Assembly (NCBI GenBank): GCA_005503065.1
Contig: SCOE01000020.1
Span: forward strand, 40,246-104,245
Direction: 5' to 3'
Length of the DNA: 64,000 bases
Source: Comamonadaceae bacterium ALPHA2B
GTDB lineage: Bacteria; Pseudomonadota; Gammaproteobacteria; Burkholderiales; Burkholderiaceae_C
Shown here: positions 30,802-41,095 of the stretch, piece by piece
How the letters are laid out: each line of letters begins with the position of its first letter
Numbering within the stretch: the first letter of the stretch is position 1
The notes under the pieces: generated by a model
Database searches by the model: none
What the model saw: the letters and a program-made list of their open reading frames with translations, nothing else
What the model was told of the DNA's origin: nothing
Position numbers and translations under genes: made by a program

Positions 30802-31698
30802 ATGGCCTTACCCCACTGTCGAGCTGATCGCGTGTCCTCTTCCCGCCTGTCACCCTTCGCCTTTTCCGCCACCCTGCCCCGCCGGCTCGCCGCACTCGCG
30901 GTCGCGGCCCTGCTCGGCGCGGCCGCGCATGCCGAACGGGCCGTGGTGCCGGCGGCCGAACCGGCCCCGACGGCGGCGATGCTGGCCTACCAGGCTGCCC
31001 AGGCACGCTGGAAGAGTTCGCTCGATGCCTTCGCCGCCGCCGACAAGGCGCAGCTGCCGGCCGCCGGCGGCGTGCTCTTCGTCGGCAGTTCCACCATCCG
31101 CATGTGGAGCAGCCTGGCCAAGGACTTCCGCGAGCAGCCCGTGGTCATCAACCGCGGCTTCGGCGGCTCGACCATGGCCGAGTGCAACCTCTTCGTGCGC
31201 GACCTGGTCACGCGCTACAAGCCGCGCCACGTGCTGGTCTATGCCGGCGACAACGACCTGGCCGCGGGCCGCACGCCGATCGACGTGATGCACGATTTCG
31301 CGCAATTCGCCCGCACGGTGCGCGAGGAACTGCCCGACACGCGCATCAGCTACATCTCGATCAAGCCGAGCCCCTCGCGCGAGGCGCTGCTGCCCAAGAT
31401 CCGCGAGACCAACGACATCGTGGCCGCCTACCTGCGCACGCAGGCCAACACCGACTACATCGACATCTTCACGCCCATGATGGGCGCCGACGGCCGGCCG
31501 CGCGCCGAGCTGTTCCTGCCCGACCGGCTGCACATGAACGAGACCGGCTACAAGCTGTGGCACGGCGTGATCGCGGCCCACGTGCCCGCGACGGCCGGGC
31601 CCGCGATGGCCGCGGTGCGCAGTCCGGGCGCGGAAGGTGCCGTGGCCGCCGCGCCGACGATGGCACCGGTGCTGGCCGGCGGGACGCCGCGCCCCTGA
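30802..31698 (+). CDS. Secreted SGNH/GDSL-type hydrolase
   Basis: This 298-residue protein starts with a basic, hydrophobic signal segment (LPRRLAALAVAALLGAAAHAE). The hydrolase core has block I VLFVGSSTIRMW with nucleophile Ser96, GFGGSTMAECN, block III YAGDNDLAAG and block V DRLHMNETGYKLW holding Asp241 and His244. It may remove acyl or acetyl groups from sugars or lipids in the periplasm. The following gene encodes an OpgC-like acyltransferase, but that is on the other strand, so a link is only suggestive. Confidence 0.85.
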   Translation: MALPHCRADRVSSSRLSPFAFSATLPRRLAALAVAALLGAAAHAERAVVPAAEPAPTAAMLAYQAAQARWKSSLDAFAAADKAQLPAAGGVLFVGSSTIRMWSSLAKDFREQPVVINRGFGGSTMAECNLFVRDLVTRYKPRHVLVYAGDNDLAAGRTPIDVMHDFAQFARTVREELPDTRISYISIKPSPSREALLPKIRETNDIVAAYLRTQANTDYIDIFTPMMGADGRPRAELFLPDRLHMNETGYKLWHGVIAAHVPATAGPAMAAVRSPGAEGAVAAAPTMAPVLAGGTPRP

Positions 31699-31707
31699 TC
31701 GACGCCC

Positions 31708-32859
31708 TCAGGCGCCGCGCGCCGGCGCCTCGGGCAGGTCGACGGTTTCTTCCGGCGGCGCCGCATCGGCGCCCTGCGTGAAGCGGGCCACCGCATACAT
31801 CGCGGCCAGCACGGTCACCAGCAGCGCGCTGTCCTCGGTCCAGCTGCGCGCCGTCTGGCTGTCGCCGAAGAAGGCCAGCACCGTCAGCACGGCGACCAGG
31901 TGCACGCAGAAGGCCGGCAGCGAGGCGCGGCCCATCACTTCCAACCAGCGCACGCGCGGCAGCCAGCGCAGCCAGGTCGGCCCGAAGCGGATGGCCACCA
32001 CGCCCAGCGCCGCGAGGTCGAGCAGGCGCAACGGCCCCAGCAGCCACTTGTCGACCAGCAGGTTGAGCTGCACGTCGGCTCCGAAGGGTGCCTGCCCGTG
32101 CTCCCCGAAGTGGCGCCACACCACCCCCCCCAAAGCCACCACCACCGCGAGCGCGCTCACCGGCCAGGCGAAGCGCAGCGGCCGCGCACCCGGCGCGCTG
32201 CGCCCCGCCCCCAGCCACAGGCCGGTGAACCACAGGAACTGCCACGCACAGGTGTTGAAGGCGCCCATCTCCTGGTAGGGCACGGGCATGCCGGTGAGCG
32301 CGAAGGTCCAGCCGTAGAGCCATTCGGTGAAGCCGAACTGCGCCAGCAACCACAGCACGAAGCTCAGCAACAGGATGCCCGTCCAGCCCCGCCGCATGCC
32401 CCAGGCCAGCACCCAGGGACTGAGCAGCATGAAGAAGATGTACATCGGCAGGATGTCGAGCAGCGCCGGCTCGTAGATCAGCAGCAGCCCGTAGAAGAAG
32501 CCCTCGAAGGGCTGCGCGAGGTAGAAGGACACCAGGTTCTTCACCGCGGGCTGGTCCACGCGCACGCCCACCGCCGTGATCGCCGTCAGCAGGAACAACA
32601 GCAGCGCGGCGTGGCACAGGTAGATCTTGAGCGCGCGCCGAAAGAACGCGCTGCGCATCGCGTCCACGCCGTCGCGCCGCGCATAGCGGCTGTAGACCAG
32701 CCCCGCCATGAAGGCCGACAGCAGCACGAAGCCCTCTGCCGCCGACACCCAGCCGAAGGGCTGCCCCAACGGATCGGTGAAGCGGGTCGGCAGGTGGGTG
32801 ACGGTCATCAGCACGAGCATCAGCCCGCGCAGTGCGTCGATTTCCCAGTGGCGTTTCAT
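31708..32859 (-). CDS. opgC: OpgC-family membrane acyltransferase-like protein
   Basis: This 383-residue inner-membrane protein has about ten helices and the family start RHWEIDALRGLMLVLMTVTHLPT. Other family traits are GFVLLSAFMAGLVYSRYARRDG and WLEVMGRASLPAFCVHLVAVL. OpgC proteins add succinyl groups to osmoregulated periplasmic glucans. No glucan synthesis genes are visible here, so the substrate is unsure and the symbol is by family only. The ATG at 32859 precedes the conserved N-terminus. Confidence 0.82.
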   Translation of the reverse strand: MKRHWEIDALRGLMLVLMTVTHLPTRFTDPLGQPFGWVSAAEGFVLLSAFMAGLVYSRYARRDGVDAMRSAFFRRALKIYLCHAALLLFLLTAITAVGVRVDQPAVKNLVSFYLAQPFEGFFYGLLLIYEPALLDILPMYIFFMLLSPWVLAWGMRRGWTGILLLSFVLWLLAQFGFTEWLYGWTFALTGMPVPYQEMGAFNTCAWQFLWFTGLWLGAGRSAPGARPLRFAWPVSALAVVVALGGVVWRHFGEHGQAPFGADVQLNLLVDKWLLGPLRLLDLAALGVVAIRFGPTWLRWLPRVRWLEVMGRASLPAFCVHLVAVLTVLAFFGDSQTARSWTEDSALLVTVLAAMYAVARFTQGADAAPPEETVDLPEAPARGA

Positions 32860-33004
32860 GGCGTCGGTGGCAGGCACGTCGGCCGAAAGAGGTGCCTGCA
32901 CGACGGGTGCCGGATTGTAGAAGTGGACTTTCGGCCTCTCGGACGCGCCACGCAAATCGGCTACGCTGCGGCCCCTGTATCGAGGACCCGGAGGCCAGAA
33001 GAAC

Positions 33005-36000
33005 GTGACCCGACCGACAACGCAACGCCTGCTCGCCCTGAGTGTGCTGGCCGTGGCCACAACTGCCGCACAGGCACTCACCATCACCAACCTCACGCCC
33101 CAGGGCGAGGTCTCGCGCGTGAGGCAGGTGGTCGCCACCTTCGATCAGGCGGCCGTCAACTTCGGCGACCCCAAGGCGCCCGCGCCGCTCGCCGTCAGCT
33201 GCAGCGACGCGCAGGCCGGCAAGGGCACGGGCCGCTGGACGGGCGAGAAGCGCTGGGTCTTCGACTTCGAGAACGACCTGCCCCCGGGCGTGCGCTGCAC
33301 GGTGACGCGGGTTTCAGGGTTCAAATCGGCCTCCGGCGCAGAGCTGACGGGCGCGGATCGCTATCAATTCAGTAGCGGCGGTCCGTTCGTGCGCTACGTG
33401 ACGCCCGGCGGCGGGCGCATCGACGAGGAGCAGTTCTTCCTGCTCGAACTCAACGGCCCGGCCAGCCTGCAGAGCGTGCGCGAGAACATGTGGTGCGCGG
33501 CCGATGGCGTGGGTGAGCGCATCCCGGTGAAGCTGCTCGACGGCGCGCAACGTGAGGAGTTGCTCAAGGCCCGCGGCAACGCCGAGGCGGCGAAGAAAGA
33601 CCCGCTGCGTTTCATCACCCTGCAGTGCAACCGGCGCCTGAGCGCCAGCGCCCGCGTGCAGCTGGTCTACGGCAAGGGCGTGGCCACGCCCTCGGGCGTT
33701 GCCAACAACGTCGAGAGGCGCTTCAACTTCCAGGTGCGCGAGCCCTTCGCCGTGTCCTTCAGCTGCGAGCGCGAGAACGCGCAGGCGGCCTGCCTGCCGC
33801 TCAAGCCCATGTCGCTGAGCTTCAACGCGCCGGTCACGCGCAAGCTGGCATCGCAGATCACCATGAAGGGCGGTGGCCAGACGATCCAGCCCAAGTTCGA
33901 CGACGAGACCGCGGGCGACGATGCGGTGGTCGAGTCGGTCACGCTGCCCGGCCCCTTCCCGGAGCAGACACCCTTCACCATCGAGCTGCCGAAAGGCTTC
34001 GAGGACGCCTCGGGCCGGCCGCTGGCCACGCCCGAGAGCTTCCCGCTCAAGACCGCGACCGGCCCGATGCCGCCACTGGCCAAGTTCGCCGCCTCGCCCT
34101 TCGGCGTGGTCGAGCGCCTGGCCGAGCCCGGCGGCGTGGCGCTGATGCCGGTGACCGTGCGGCGCGTGGAGCCGGCGCTGCAGGTCAACGCGCTCACGCC
34201 GGGCAAGGTGAGCGACCTCAACCCGAAGACCGACGCCGAGATCATCGCGTGGTTCCGCAAGGTGCGTCGCTACGACAGCAACTACACCGTCTCCCGCAAG
34301 CTGGCGCAGCAGGACAGCAAGGTCGCGCTGCCGCCGGTGATCGACAAGGATGACCGCACGAACATCCAGACGCGCATGGTCTCGCTGCTGGGCAAGCAGC
34401 CGGGCGCCAAGATGCTCGACATGCCCAAGTCGGACGCCGGCGACAACCGGCCCTTCGAGGTCATCGGCATTCCGCTGACCCCCGGCTTCCACGTGCTGGA
34501 GATCGCCTCGCAGAAACTGGGCGACGCGCTGCTCGACGAGCGCTACGGGGCAGGCCGCACGATGTATGTGCGCACCACGGCGCTGGCCACCAACCTCGCG
34601 GTGCACTTCAAGCTGGGCCGCGAGAACGCGGCCGCCTGGGTGACCACGCTGGACAAGGGCCAGCCGGTGGCCGGCGCCACGGTGCGCGTGTCGGGCTGCG
34701 ACGGCAAGGAGGTCGCCACGGCGACCACCGATGCCCAGGGCCTGGCCATGCTCTCGGGCGTGTCGCCGGAGGCACCGAACTGCAACAGCGACGACGACTA
34801 CAACAGCCCTGCGTACTTCGTGAGCGCACGCGCCAGGGATGCAGCGGGCGTGGAAGACCTGGCCTTCACCTGGAGCGACTGGCAGCGCGGCATCGAACCG
34901 TGGCGCTTCAACGTGCCGACCAGCCTGCAGCCCGAGCCCGACGTGGTCGCGCACACGATCTTCGACCGCACGCTGCTGCGCGCAGGCGAGACGGTGTCGA
35001 TGAAGCACCTGATCCGCACCCAGACGCGCCAGGGCTTCGGCCTGCCTGCCGACGCGCCCGACACGCTGGTCATCACGCACCTGGGCAGCGGCCAGCAGTT
35101 CAAGCAGGCACTGGCCTGGCGCAAGACCGGCACCGGCGGCCAGAGCGCGGAGAACACCTTCGCCATTCCGCCTGCGGCCAAGCTGGGCGTCTACAACGTC
35201 GAGCTGCGCTCGGCCAAGGACGGTGCCCAGCGCGGCGAGGGCGAGGAAGGCGACGGCGACGACCGGGGCTCGCGCAGCTTCTCGACCGGCATGTTCCGCG
35301 TCGAGGAGTTCCGCCTGCCGGTGCTGGAAGGCCGCATCGCGCCCAGCGAGAAGAAGCCGCTGGTCGGGGTGACGGCAGTGCCGACGGACGTGCAGATCAA
35401 TTACGTCTCCGGCGGCGGCGCGGCCAACCTGCCGGTGCGCGTGTCGGCCATGACGCGTGGCAAGTCGCTCAACTTTGCCGACTACGACAGCTTCAGCTTC
35501 TCGCCGCCGCGCAAGCAGGAAGGCCAGGACGGCAATAGCGCCGTGGACGCCGACGAGGAGGCCTCGGCCTCGCAGGACACGCGCGTCATCGCCGACAAGC
35601 TGCCGCTCACGCTGGACCGCAACGGTGCCGGCAAGCTCACCATCGACAAGGTGCCGCCCACCAAGGCCGCCCCGCGCGAGCTGCTGATCGAGGCCACGTA
35701 CTCCGACCCCAACGGCGAGGTGCAGACGATCCGCAGCGTGCAGACGCTGTGGCCCGCGGCCGTCGTCGTCGGCCTGAAGACCGAGGGCTGGGTCTCGACC
35801 GACAAAAAGCTCAAGTTCCAGGCCCTGGCGCTGGACCTCACCGGCAAGCCGGTGGCCGATGCCAAGGTCGAGGTGAACGCCATTGCGCGCATCACCACCA
35901 CCAGCCGCAAGCGCATGGTCGGCGGCTTCTACACCTACGACAACAAGACCGAGGTCAAACCGCTGGGCGTGGTGTGCTCGGGCAAGAGCGACGCGCGCGG

Positions 36001-39000
36001 CCTGGTGCTGTGCGAGTCGCAGCTCAAGGAGGCCGGCCAGGTCGAGCTGGTGGCCACCGCCACCGACAAGGACGGCCGCGCCAGCAAGGCCGCGAGCACC
36101 GTGTGGGTCACCAGGCAGGGCGAGCTGTGGTTCGGCGGCGAGGACCATGATCGCATCGACGTGCTGCCCGAGAAGAAGGCCTACCAGCCGGGCGAGGTCG
36201 CCAAATTCCAGGTGCGCAGCCCCTTCCGCTTCGCCACGGCGCTGGTCGCCGTGGAACGCGAGGGCATCATCGACACGCAGGTGGTGCAGCTCAACGGCCA
36301 GGACCCGACCATCAACCTGCAGGTCAAGCCCGAGTGGGGCCCGAACGTGTACGTGAGCGTGCTGGCACTGCGCGGCCGCCTGCGCGACGTGCCGTGGTAT
36401 TCGTTCTTCACCTGGGGCTGGAAGGCGCCGCGTGAGTGGTGGACGGCCTTCTGGGTCGAGGGAAAGGAGTACACGGCGCCCACCGCGATGGTGGACCTCT
36501 CGAAACCCGCCTACCGCTTCGGCCTGGCCGAGATCCGCGTCGGCACGCAGGCGCACCAGATCGAGGTGAAGGTGGCGGCCGACAAGCCCAGCTACACCGT
36601 GCGCACCAAGGCGCAGGTCACCATCACCGGCAAGCTGCCCGACGGCAAGCCCGCCGCCGGGGCCGAGGTGGCGCTCGCCGCCGTCGACCAGGCCCTGCTG
36701 GAGCTGATGCCCAACGACAGCTGGAACCTGCTCGAGGCCATGCTGCAGCGGCGCAGCTGGGGCGTGTCCACCTCCACCGCGCAGATGGAGATCGTGGGCC
36801 GGCGCCACTACGGCAAGAAGGCCGTGCCCGCGGGCGGCGGCGGCGGCAAGGGCCAGACGCGCGAACTGCTCGACACCCTGCTGCTGTGGAACCCGAAGGT
36901 CGTGCTCGACGCCAACGGCCAGGCCGTGGTGACGGTGCCGCTGAACGACGCGCTGACCACCTTCCGCATCGTCGCGGTGGCCGATGCGGGCACGGGCCTC
37001 TTCGGCACCGGCCAGACCACCATCCAGAGCACGCAGGACCTGCAGATCATCAGCGGCCTGCCGCCGCTGGTGCGCGAGGAGGACCAGTTCCGCGCCCAGG
37101 TCACGCTGCGCAACACGACGCAGAAAGCGATGAAGGTGGAAGCCACGCCGCGCGCCACCCTGCTCACGCTGGAGCCCCAGACGGTGGACATCCCCGCCGG
37201 CGAGGCGCGCGAGGTGGCCTGGACCGTGACGGCGCCGGCGCAGCTCGCGCAGACGCGCGCCGAAGCGATCCTCTGGGACATCGAGGCCAAGGACACCATC
37301 GGCGGTGCCCGCGATGCGCTCAAGGTGCGCCAGCGCATCGTGCCCGCCGTGCCGCTGACGGTGCAGCAGGCGACGCTGGTGCAGATCGACGGGCCCTTCA
37401 CGCTCGACGTCGCGCCGCCCGCCGACGCCTTGCCCGGCCGCGGCGGCCTGAAGCTCGCGTTGCAGCCGAAGCTCGCCGAAGGCATGCCGGGGGTGCGCGA
37501 CTGGTTCGCCAACTACCCCTTCATCTGCCTGGAGCAGAAGACCAGCAAGGCCGTGGGCCTGCGCGACGGCAAGCTGTGGCAGGGCGTGGCCACGCAGATC
37601 CCGAGCTACCTCGACAGCGACGGCCTGGCCAACTACTTCCCGCCACGCGACGGCGAGGCCAACCGGGGCAGCGACATCCTCACCAGCTACCTGCTGGCGG
37701 CGACGAACGAGGCGGCGGCGCTGAACCCCGCCTTCGCCCTGCCCGACGAGGTGCGCGCGCCGATGGAGGCCGGCCTGATCGCTTTCGTCGAAGGCCGCAT
37801 CCAGCGCGAGTTCTGGAGCCCGCGCAAGGACCTGGACGTGCGCAAGCTCGCCGCCCTCGAGGCCCTGTCGCGCTACGGCAAGGCCACCGGCGCGATGACG
37901 ACCAGCATCACGATCGCGCCCAACCAGTGGCCCACCAGCGCCGTGATCGACTGGTACAACATCCTCAGGCGGGTGAAGGACGTGCCGCAGCGCGAGCAGC
38001 GCATGGACGAAGCCAGCAACGTGCTCAAGGCGCGCCTGTCGTACCAGGGCACCAAGCTGATCTTCAGCACCGAACAGGGCGACTACTGGTGGTGGCTGAT
38101 GACCAACGGCGACGTCAACACCGCTCGCCTGCTGCTCGCGGTGATGGACGACCCGGCCTGGAAGGACGACATCGGCAAGCTCGCCAACGGCTTCATCGGC
38201 CGCCAGCAGAACGGCGCCTGGCACACCACCACCGCCAACCTCTGGGGCGGCCTGGCGCTGGACAAGTTCAGCAAGGCCTTCGAGAGCACGCCGGTGACCG
38301 GCATCACCGCCGCCACCATCGGTGCCGACAAGGCGCAGGTCGACTGGAGCAAGGTCGAACGCATCAAGGCGACCGACCCGCAGGGCGCGCCCAACCAGAC
38401 CACCTTCTTCGGCGCCCCGGCCTCACCGGGCAACCTGCGCAACAACAGCATGTTCCTGCCCTGGCCCAATCCGCCGGTGCGCGACACGCTGCTCGTCACG
38501 CAGCAGGGCACCGGCAAGCCCTGGCTCACGCTGCAATCCCTGGCCGCGGTGCAGCTCAAGGCCCCCTTCGCCGCAGGCTACGCGATCAAGAAGACCATCA
38601 CCCCGGTGGAACAGGCCACCAGCGGCAAGTACACGCGCGGCGACGTGCTGCGCGTCACGCTGGAGGTCAACGCCAGCGCCGACATGACCTGGGTCGCCAT
38701 CACCGACCCCATCCCCGGCGGCGCCACCATCCTGGGCAGCGGCCTGGGCCGCGACTCGCAGTTCGCCACGCAGGGCGAAAAGAAGTCCAGCGGTGCCGGC
38801 TGGCCGGCCTTCGAGGAGCGCAGCTTCGAGTCCTTCCGCAGCTACTACGAGTACCTGCCCAAGGGCACGGTGAAGATGGAGTACACGGTGCGCCTGAACA
38901 ACGTCGGCGACTTCGCGCTGCCGCCCAGCCGGGTGGAGGCGATGTATGCGCCCGAGATGTTCGGCGAGGTGCCGAATGCGCGGTTGAAGGTGGAGGCGAC

Positions 39001-39007
39001 CAGATGA
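33005..39007 (+). CDS. Bacterial alpha-2-macroglobulin with thioester motif
   Basis: This 2000-residue periplasmic protein probably traps proteases as a suicide inhibitor, like E. coli YfhM. A signal peptide (RLLALSVLAVATTAAQA) leads into a chain of immunoglobulin-like MG domains. The bait region lies around the middle, and a thioester domain contains CLEQ with Cys1508 (PFICLEQKTSKAVG). Unlike YfhM it has no lipobox, so it may be soluble. The GTG start at 33005 follows a GGAGG site. Codons for about residues 106-124 coincide with a dispersed repeat copy. Its usual partner pbpC lies about 9.8 kb away. Confidence 0.93.
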   Translation: MTRPTTQRLLALSVLAVATTAAQALTITNLTPQGEVSRVRQVVATFDQAAVNFGDPKAPAPLAVSCSDAQAGKGTGRWTGEKRWVFDFENDLPPGVRCTVTRVSGFKSASGAELTGADRYQFSSGGPFVRYVTPGGGRIDEEQFFLLELNGPASLQSVRENMWCAADGVGERIPVKLLDGAQREELLKARGNAEAAKKDPLRFITLQCNRRLSASARVQLVYGKGVATPSGVANNVERRFNFQVREPFAVSFSCERENAQAACLPLKPMSLSFNAPVTRKLASQITMKGGGQTIQPKFDDETAGDDAVVESVTLPGPFPEQTPFTIELPKGFEDASGRPLATPESFPLKTATGPMPPLAKFAASPFGVVERLAEPGGVALMPVTVRRVEPALQVNALTPGKVSDLNPKTDAEIIAWFRKVRRYDSNYTVSRKLAQQDSKVALPPVIDKDDRTNIQTRMVSLLGKQPGAKMLDMPKSDAGDNRPFEVIGIPLTPGFHVLEIASQKLGDALLDERYGAGRTMYVRTTALATNLAVHFKLGRENAAAWVTTLDKGQPVAGATVRVSGCDGKEVATATTDAQGLAMLSGVSPEAPNCNSDDDYNSPAYFVSARARDAAGVEDLAFTWSDWQRGIEPWRFNVPTSLQPEPDVVAHTIFDRTLLRAGETVSMKHLIRTQTRQGFGLPADAPDTLVITHLGSGQQFKQALAWRKTGTGGQSAENTFAIPPAAKLGVYNVELRSAKDGAQRGEGEEGDGDDRGSRSFSTGMFRVEEFRLPVLEGRIAPSEKKPLVGVTAVPTDVQINYVSGGGAANLPVRVSAMTRGKSLNFADYDSFSFSPPRKQEGQDGNSAVDADEEASASQDTRVIADKLPLTLDRNGAGKLTIDKVPPTKAAPRELLIEATYSDPNGEVQTIRSVQTLWPAAVVVGLKTEGWVSTDKKLKFQALALDLTGKPVADAKVEVNAIARITTTSRKRMVGGFYTYDNKTEVKPLGVVCSGKSDARGLVLCESQLKEAGQVELVATATDKDGRASKAASTVWVTRQGELWFGGEDHDRIDVLPEKKAYQPGEVAKFQVRSPFRFATALVAVEREGIIDTQVVQLNGQDPTINLQVKPEWGPNVYVSVLALRGRLRDVPWYSFFTWGWKAPREWWTAFWVEGKEYTAPTAMVDLSKPAYRFGLAEIRVGTQAHQIEVKVAADKPSYTVRTKAQVTITGKLPDGKPAAGAEVALAAVDQALLELMPNDSWNLLEAMLQRRSWGVSTSTAQMEIVGRRHYGKKAVPAGGGGGKGQTRELLDTLLLWNPKVVLDANGQAVVTVPLNDALTTFRIVAVADAGTGLFGTGQTTIQSTQDLQIISGLPPLVREEDQFRAQVTLRNTTQKAMKVEATPRATLLTLEPQTVDIPAGEAREVAWTVTAPAQLAQTRAEAILWDIEAKDTIGGARDALKVRQRIVPAVPLTVQQATLVQIDGPFTLDVAPPADALPGRGGLKLALQPKLAEGMPGVRDWFANYPFICLEQKTSKAVGLRDGKLWQGVATQIPSYLDSDGLANYFPPRDGEANRGSDILTSYLLAATNEAAALNPAFALPDEVRAPMEAGLIAFVEGRIQREFWSPRKDLDVRKLAALEALSRYGKATGAMTTSITIAPNQWPTSAVIDWYNILRRVKDVPQREQRMDEASNVLKARLSYQGTKLIFSTEQGDYWWWLMTNGDVNTARLLLAVMDDPAWKDDIGKLANGFIGRQQNGAWHTTTANLWGGLALDKFSKAFESTPVTGITAATIGADKAQVDWSKVERIKATDPQGAPNQTTFFGAPASPGNLRNNSMFLPWPNPPVRDTLLVTQQGTGKPWLTLQSLAAVQLKAPFAAGYAIKKTITPVEQATSGKYTRGDVLRVTLEVNASADMTWVAITDPIPGGATILGSGLGRDSQFATQGEKKSSGAGWPAFEERSFESFRSYYEYLPKGTVKMEYTVRLNNVGDFALPPSRVEAMYAPEMFGEVPNARLKVEATR
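33319..33378 (-). repeat. Dispersed repeat copy inside alpha-2-macroglobulin gene
   Basis: Read on the minus strand this shows GCTACTGAATTGATAGC followed by GCGCCCGTCAG, GCGCCGGAGGCC and GATTTGAA. It is a recognisable but worn member of the family. It lies in frame within the coding sequence. Confidence 0.6.
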
Positions 39008-39223
39008 TGGATGCCGTTTGGCCGGAGACCCGGTCGATCAGCATCGCGTTTTCTGCCAGGCAAGATCTTGATCGAGCCGCTGACTCTTGGCGGCGAGAAA
39101 AGGCCGACTTCGTGGAGCGACCACGCATCTTTGCCATGTCGTGCTCCGTGAATCGCATCACGGAATGCGAGCACGACCGTTCCGCCGATTCAGCCGTTCG
39201 TACGGAACCGAGGGATTCGCATA

Positions 39224-40423
39224 TCAGCCGGCTTGCTTCAAACTGTTGTGCGGGTCGATGATGTATTTCTTCGGCGAGCCTTCATCGAACAGGCGATACG
39301 CGTCGACCGCCTTGTCGAGCGGAACCACCTCGACGTTCATGACCTCGCCCAGGTAAGGCATGCGGTCCCACAGGATCGCTTCCATCAGCTGTCGGTTGTA
39401 CTTCTTGATCGGCGCCTGCCCGGCGACCAACGAAGGTGACTTGATCCACGCCTTGCCGAAATCGAGCTGATAGGCGCCCTTCCTGATCGTCTCGTTCTTC
39501 GCTTCGGAGTCGCCTGCCGTGTAGATGCCGGGGATGCCCATGCCGCCGCCCGCGCGCACGACTTCGAACAGGCCATTCAGCACCGCGGCCGGATCGTCCT
39601 CGGCACCCGGACCATGGCCATGCGCCTCGAAGCCGACACAATCGACCCCGCAATCGACCTCGCGCTTGCCGTAGATGGCCTCGATCTGATCGGGCAGAGG
39701 AGTCGACGAAGCGAGGTCCACTGTCTGGTAGCCCGCCTTCTTGACCACTTCGAGGCGCTGCTTGTCGGTGTCGCCAACGACGATGCAAGAAGCGCCGAGA
39801 AGCCGCGCACCGGCCGCCGCCGCCCGCCCGACCGGGCCCGCACCGGCGATATACACCGACGAGCCCCAGGTGGCGCCGGCCGCGACGCAACCGTGAAAGC
39901 CGGTCGGCAGGATGTCGGACAGGAAGGCAAGGTCCTTGATCTTCGCCATCGCCCGATCCTTGTCGGGAAACTTCAGCAGGTTCCAGTCGGCGTACGGCAC
40001 CATCATGTAGTCGGCCTGGCCACCTTGCCAGCCGCCGAGGTTGAAGCCGTAGGCGCCGCAATCGATCTCGTCGTTGACGTTCATGCAGACGTCGGTGTGG
40101 CGTTCCATGCAGTTGCGGCAACGCCCGCATGACACGTTGAACGGCACCGAACAGAGATCGCCTTTCTTGATGAACTCGACGTCGCGGCCGACTTCGATCA
40201 CCTCGCCGGTCATCTCGTGGCCGAGCACCATGCCCTGGGGCACCGGGAAACGACCGCGGTAGATGTGCTGATCGCTGCCGCAGATGTTCGTCACGACGAT
40301 TTTCAGGATGACGCCGTGCTCGCACTTCCTGCCCTTGGGCCCGACGAGCTTGGGGAACTCCACGTTCTGGATCTCGAGCTTTTTCGGACCCATGTAAGTC
40401 ACCACACGATTCTCTGTTGCCAT
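39224..40423 (-). CDS. fdhA: Glutathione-independent formaldehyde dehydrogenase
   Basis: This 399-residue zinc enzyme oxidises formaldehyde to formate with NAD without needing free glutathione, and has the same length as the Pseudomonas putida protein. It shows the catalytic zinc motif TNICGSDQHIYRG and GHEMTGEVIE, the structural zinc set CGRCRNCMERHTDVC and the coenzyme loop GAGPVGRAAAAGA. An AGGAG site precedes the ATG at 40423. It stands alone with no formate dehydrogenase nearby, at the start of a stretch that looks less GC-rich than its surroundings. It may protect against formaldehyde from demethylation reactions. Confidence 0.94.
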   Translation of the reverse strand: MATENRVVTYMGPKKLEIQNVEFPKLVGPKGRKCEHGVILKIVVTNICGSDQHIYRGRFPVPQGMVLGHEMTGEVIEVGRDVEFIKKGDLCSVPFNVSCGRCRNCMERHTDVCMNVNDEIDCGAYGFNLGGWQGGQADYMMVPYADWNLLKFPDKDRAMAKIKDLAFLSDILPTGFHGCVAAGATWGSSVYIAGAGPVGRAAAAGARLLGASCIVVGDTDKQRLEVVKKAGYQTVDLASSTPLPDQIEAIYGKREVDCGVDCVGFEAHGHGPGAEDDPAAVLNGLFEVVRAGGGMGIPGIYTAGDSEAKNETIRKGAYQLDFGKAWIKSPSLVAGQAPIKKYNRQLMEAILWDRMPYLGEVMNVEVVPLDKAVDAYRLFDEGSPKKYIIDPHNSLKQAG

Positions 40424-40683
40424 GACGACTGCTCCTGCAAGTGCATTGGGCTGTTGCGCGACCGTCGCGCCACATGACCACCGCGTCTCGAGCCCATTCT
40501 CGACACGCCCCGACGAATCGTCTTGCCGGTTCTTGCGGTCCCCATGCGAAGCCTGCTGAGCTGACGTGCCCTGCGGCGAAGCAGCTGCTGTGCGCGCTTT
40601 GCGGCTCAGTCGCATCGACCGGGCCCGGCATGCCGCAGCGGCTCTCAAGCTGCTGGTGCCGTGCTTGGTCCCCCCCAACTTGC

Positions 40684-41085
40684 TCAGCGTCCGTGTTGCC
40701 AGCTCTTGTAGACGAACTCGAGGCTATAGCCGTCGAGGTCCCGGACCTGCGCCGCGTAGTAGCGCGGGTCGTAGTGAAGCTGCGCTCCTGGCGGATGAAT
40801 CTCGGCCCCGCCGGCCGCCAGGGCAGCGGCATGGGCCTGCTCGACCACCCCTTCCGAATCGGCAACCAAGCCGATGTGCACCGCGCCGGGCGCCGCCGTT
40901 CCCTGCCGAAGCCAAAAGAACATCCGGCCCTGCGCGCCGAATCCTTTCAGGTCTGGATGCCCCGGTGGGCCGTCCTTGCCGTCGTAGTCGTGCCGGTCGG
41001 AGATTCCGAGAACCGGCAGCACCCGCTCGTAGAACGCGATGGAACGGTCGAGGTCGATGACCGTGAGGAAAAGGTGGTCGAGCAT
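40684..41085 (-). CDS. VOC (glyoxalase/bleomycin resistance fold) protein
   Basis: This 133-residue protein has the two-fold VOC pattern: MLDHLFLTVIDLDRSIAFYERVLP and HIGLVADSEGVVEQ, then VRDLDGYSLEFVY. Metal ligands are likely His4, the histidine in VHIGL and the glutamate in LEFVY. The reaction cannot be told; such proteins include isomerases, dioxygenases and antibiotic-binding proteins. AAAGGA precedes the ATG at 41085. It lies 10 bases after the SDR gene on the same strand and is probably co-transcribed. Confidence 0.85.
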   Translation of the reverse strand: MLDHLFLTVIDLDRSIAFYERVLPVLGISDRHDYDGKDGPPGHPDLKGFGAQGRMFFWLRQGTAAPGAVHIGLVADSEGVVEQAHAAALAAGGAEIHPPGAQLHYDPRYYAAQVRDLDGYSLEFVYKSWQHGR

Positions 41086-41095
41086 GCGGGTCCTT

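Noticed and set aside
33314..38224. Very long open frame on the minus strand opposite the alpha-2-macroglobulin gene
   Set aside because: Its translation is rich in Arg, His, Gln and Ala without any family motif, as expected from GC-rich third positions of the real gene on the other strand.
39145..39164. Small hairpin TCCGTGA-N6-TCACGGA after the alpha-2-macroglobulin gene as terminator
   Set aside because: The stem is only 7 bp and has no following T-run. It may contribute to a 3' end but could not be supported.
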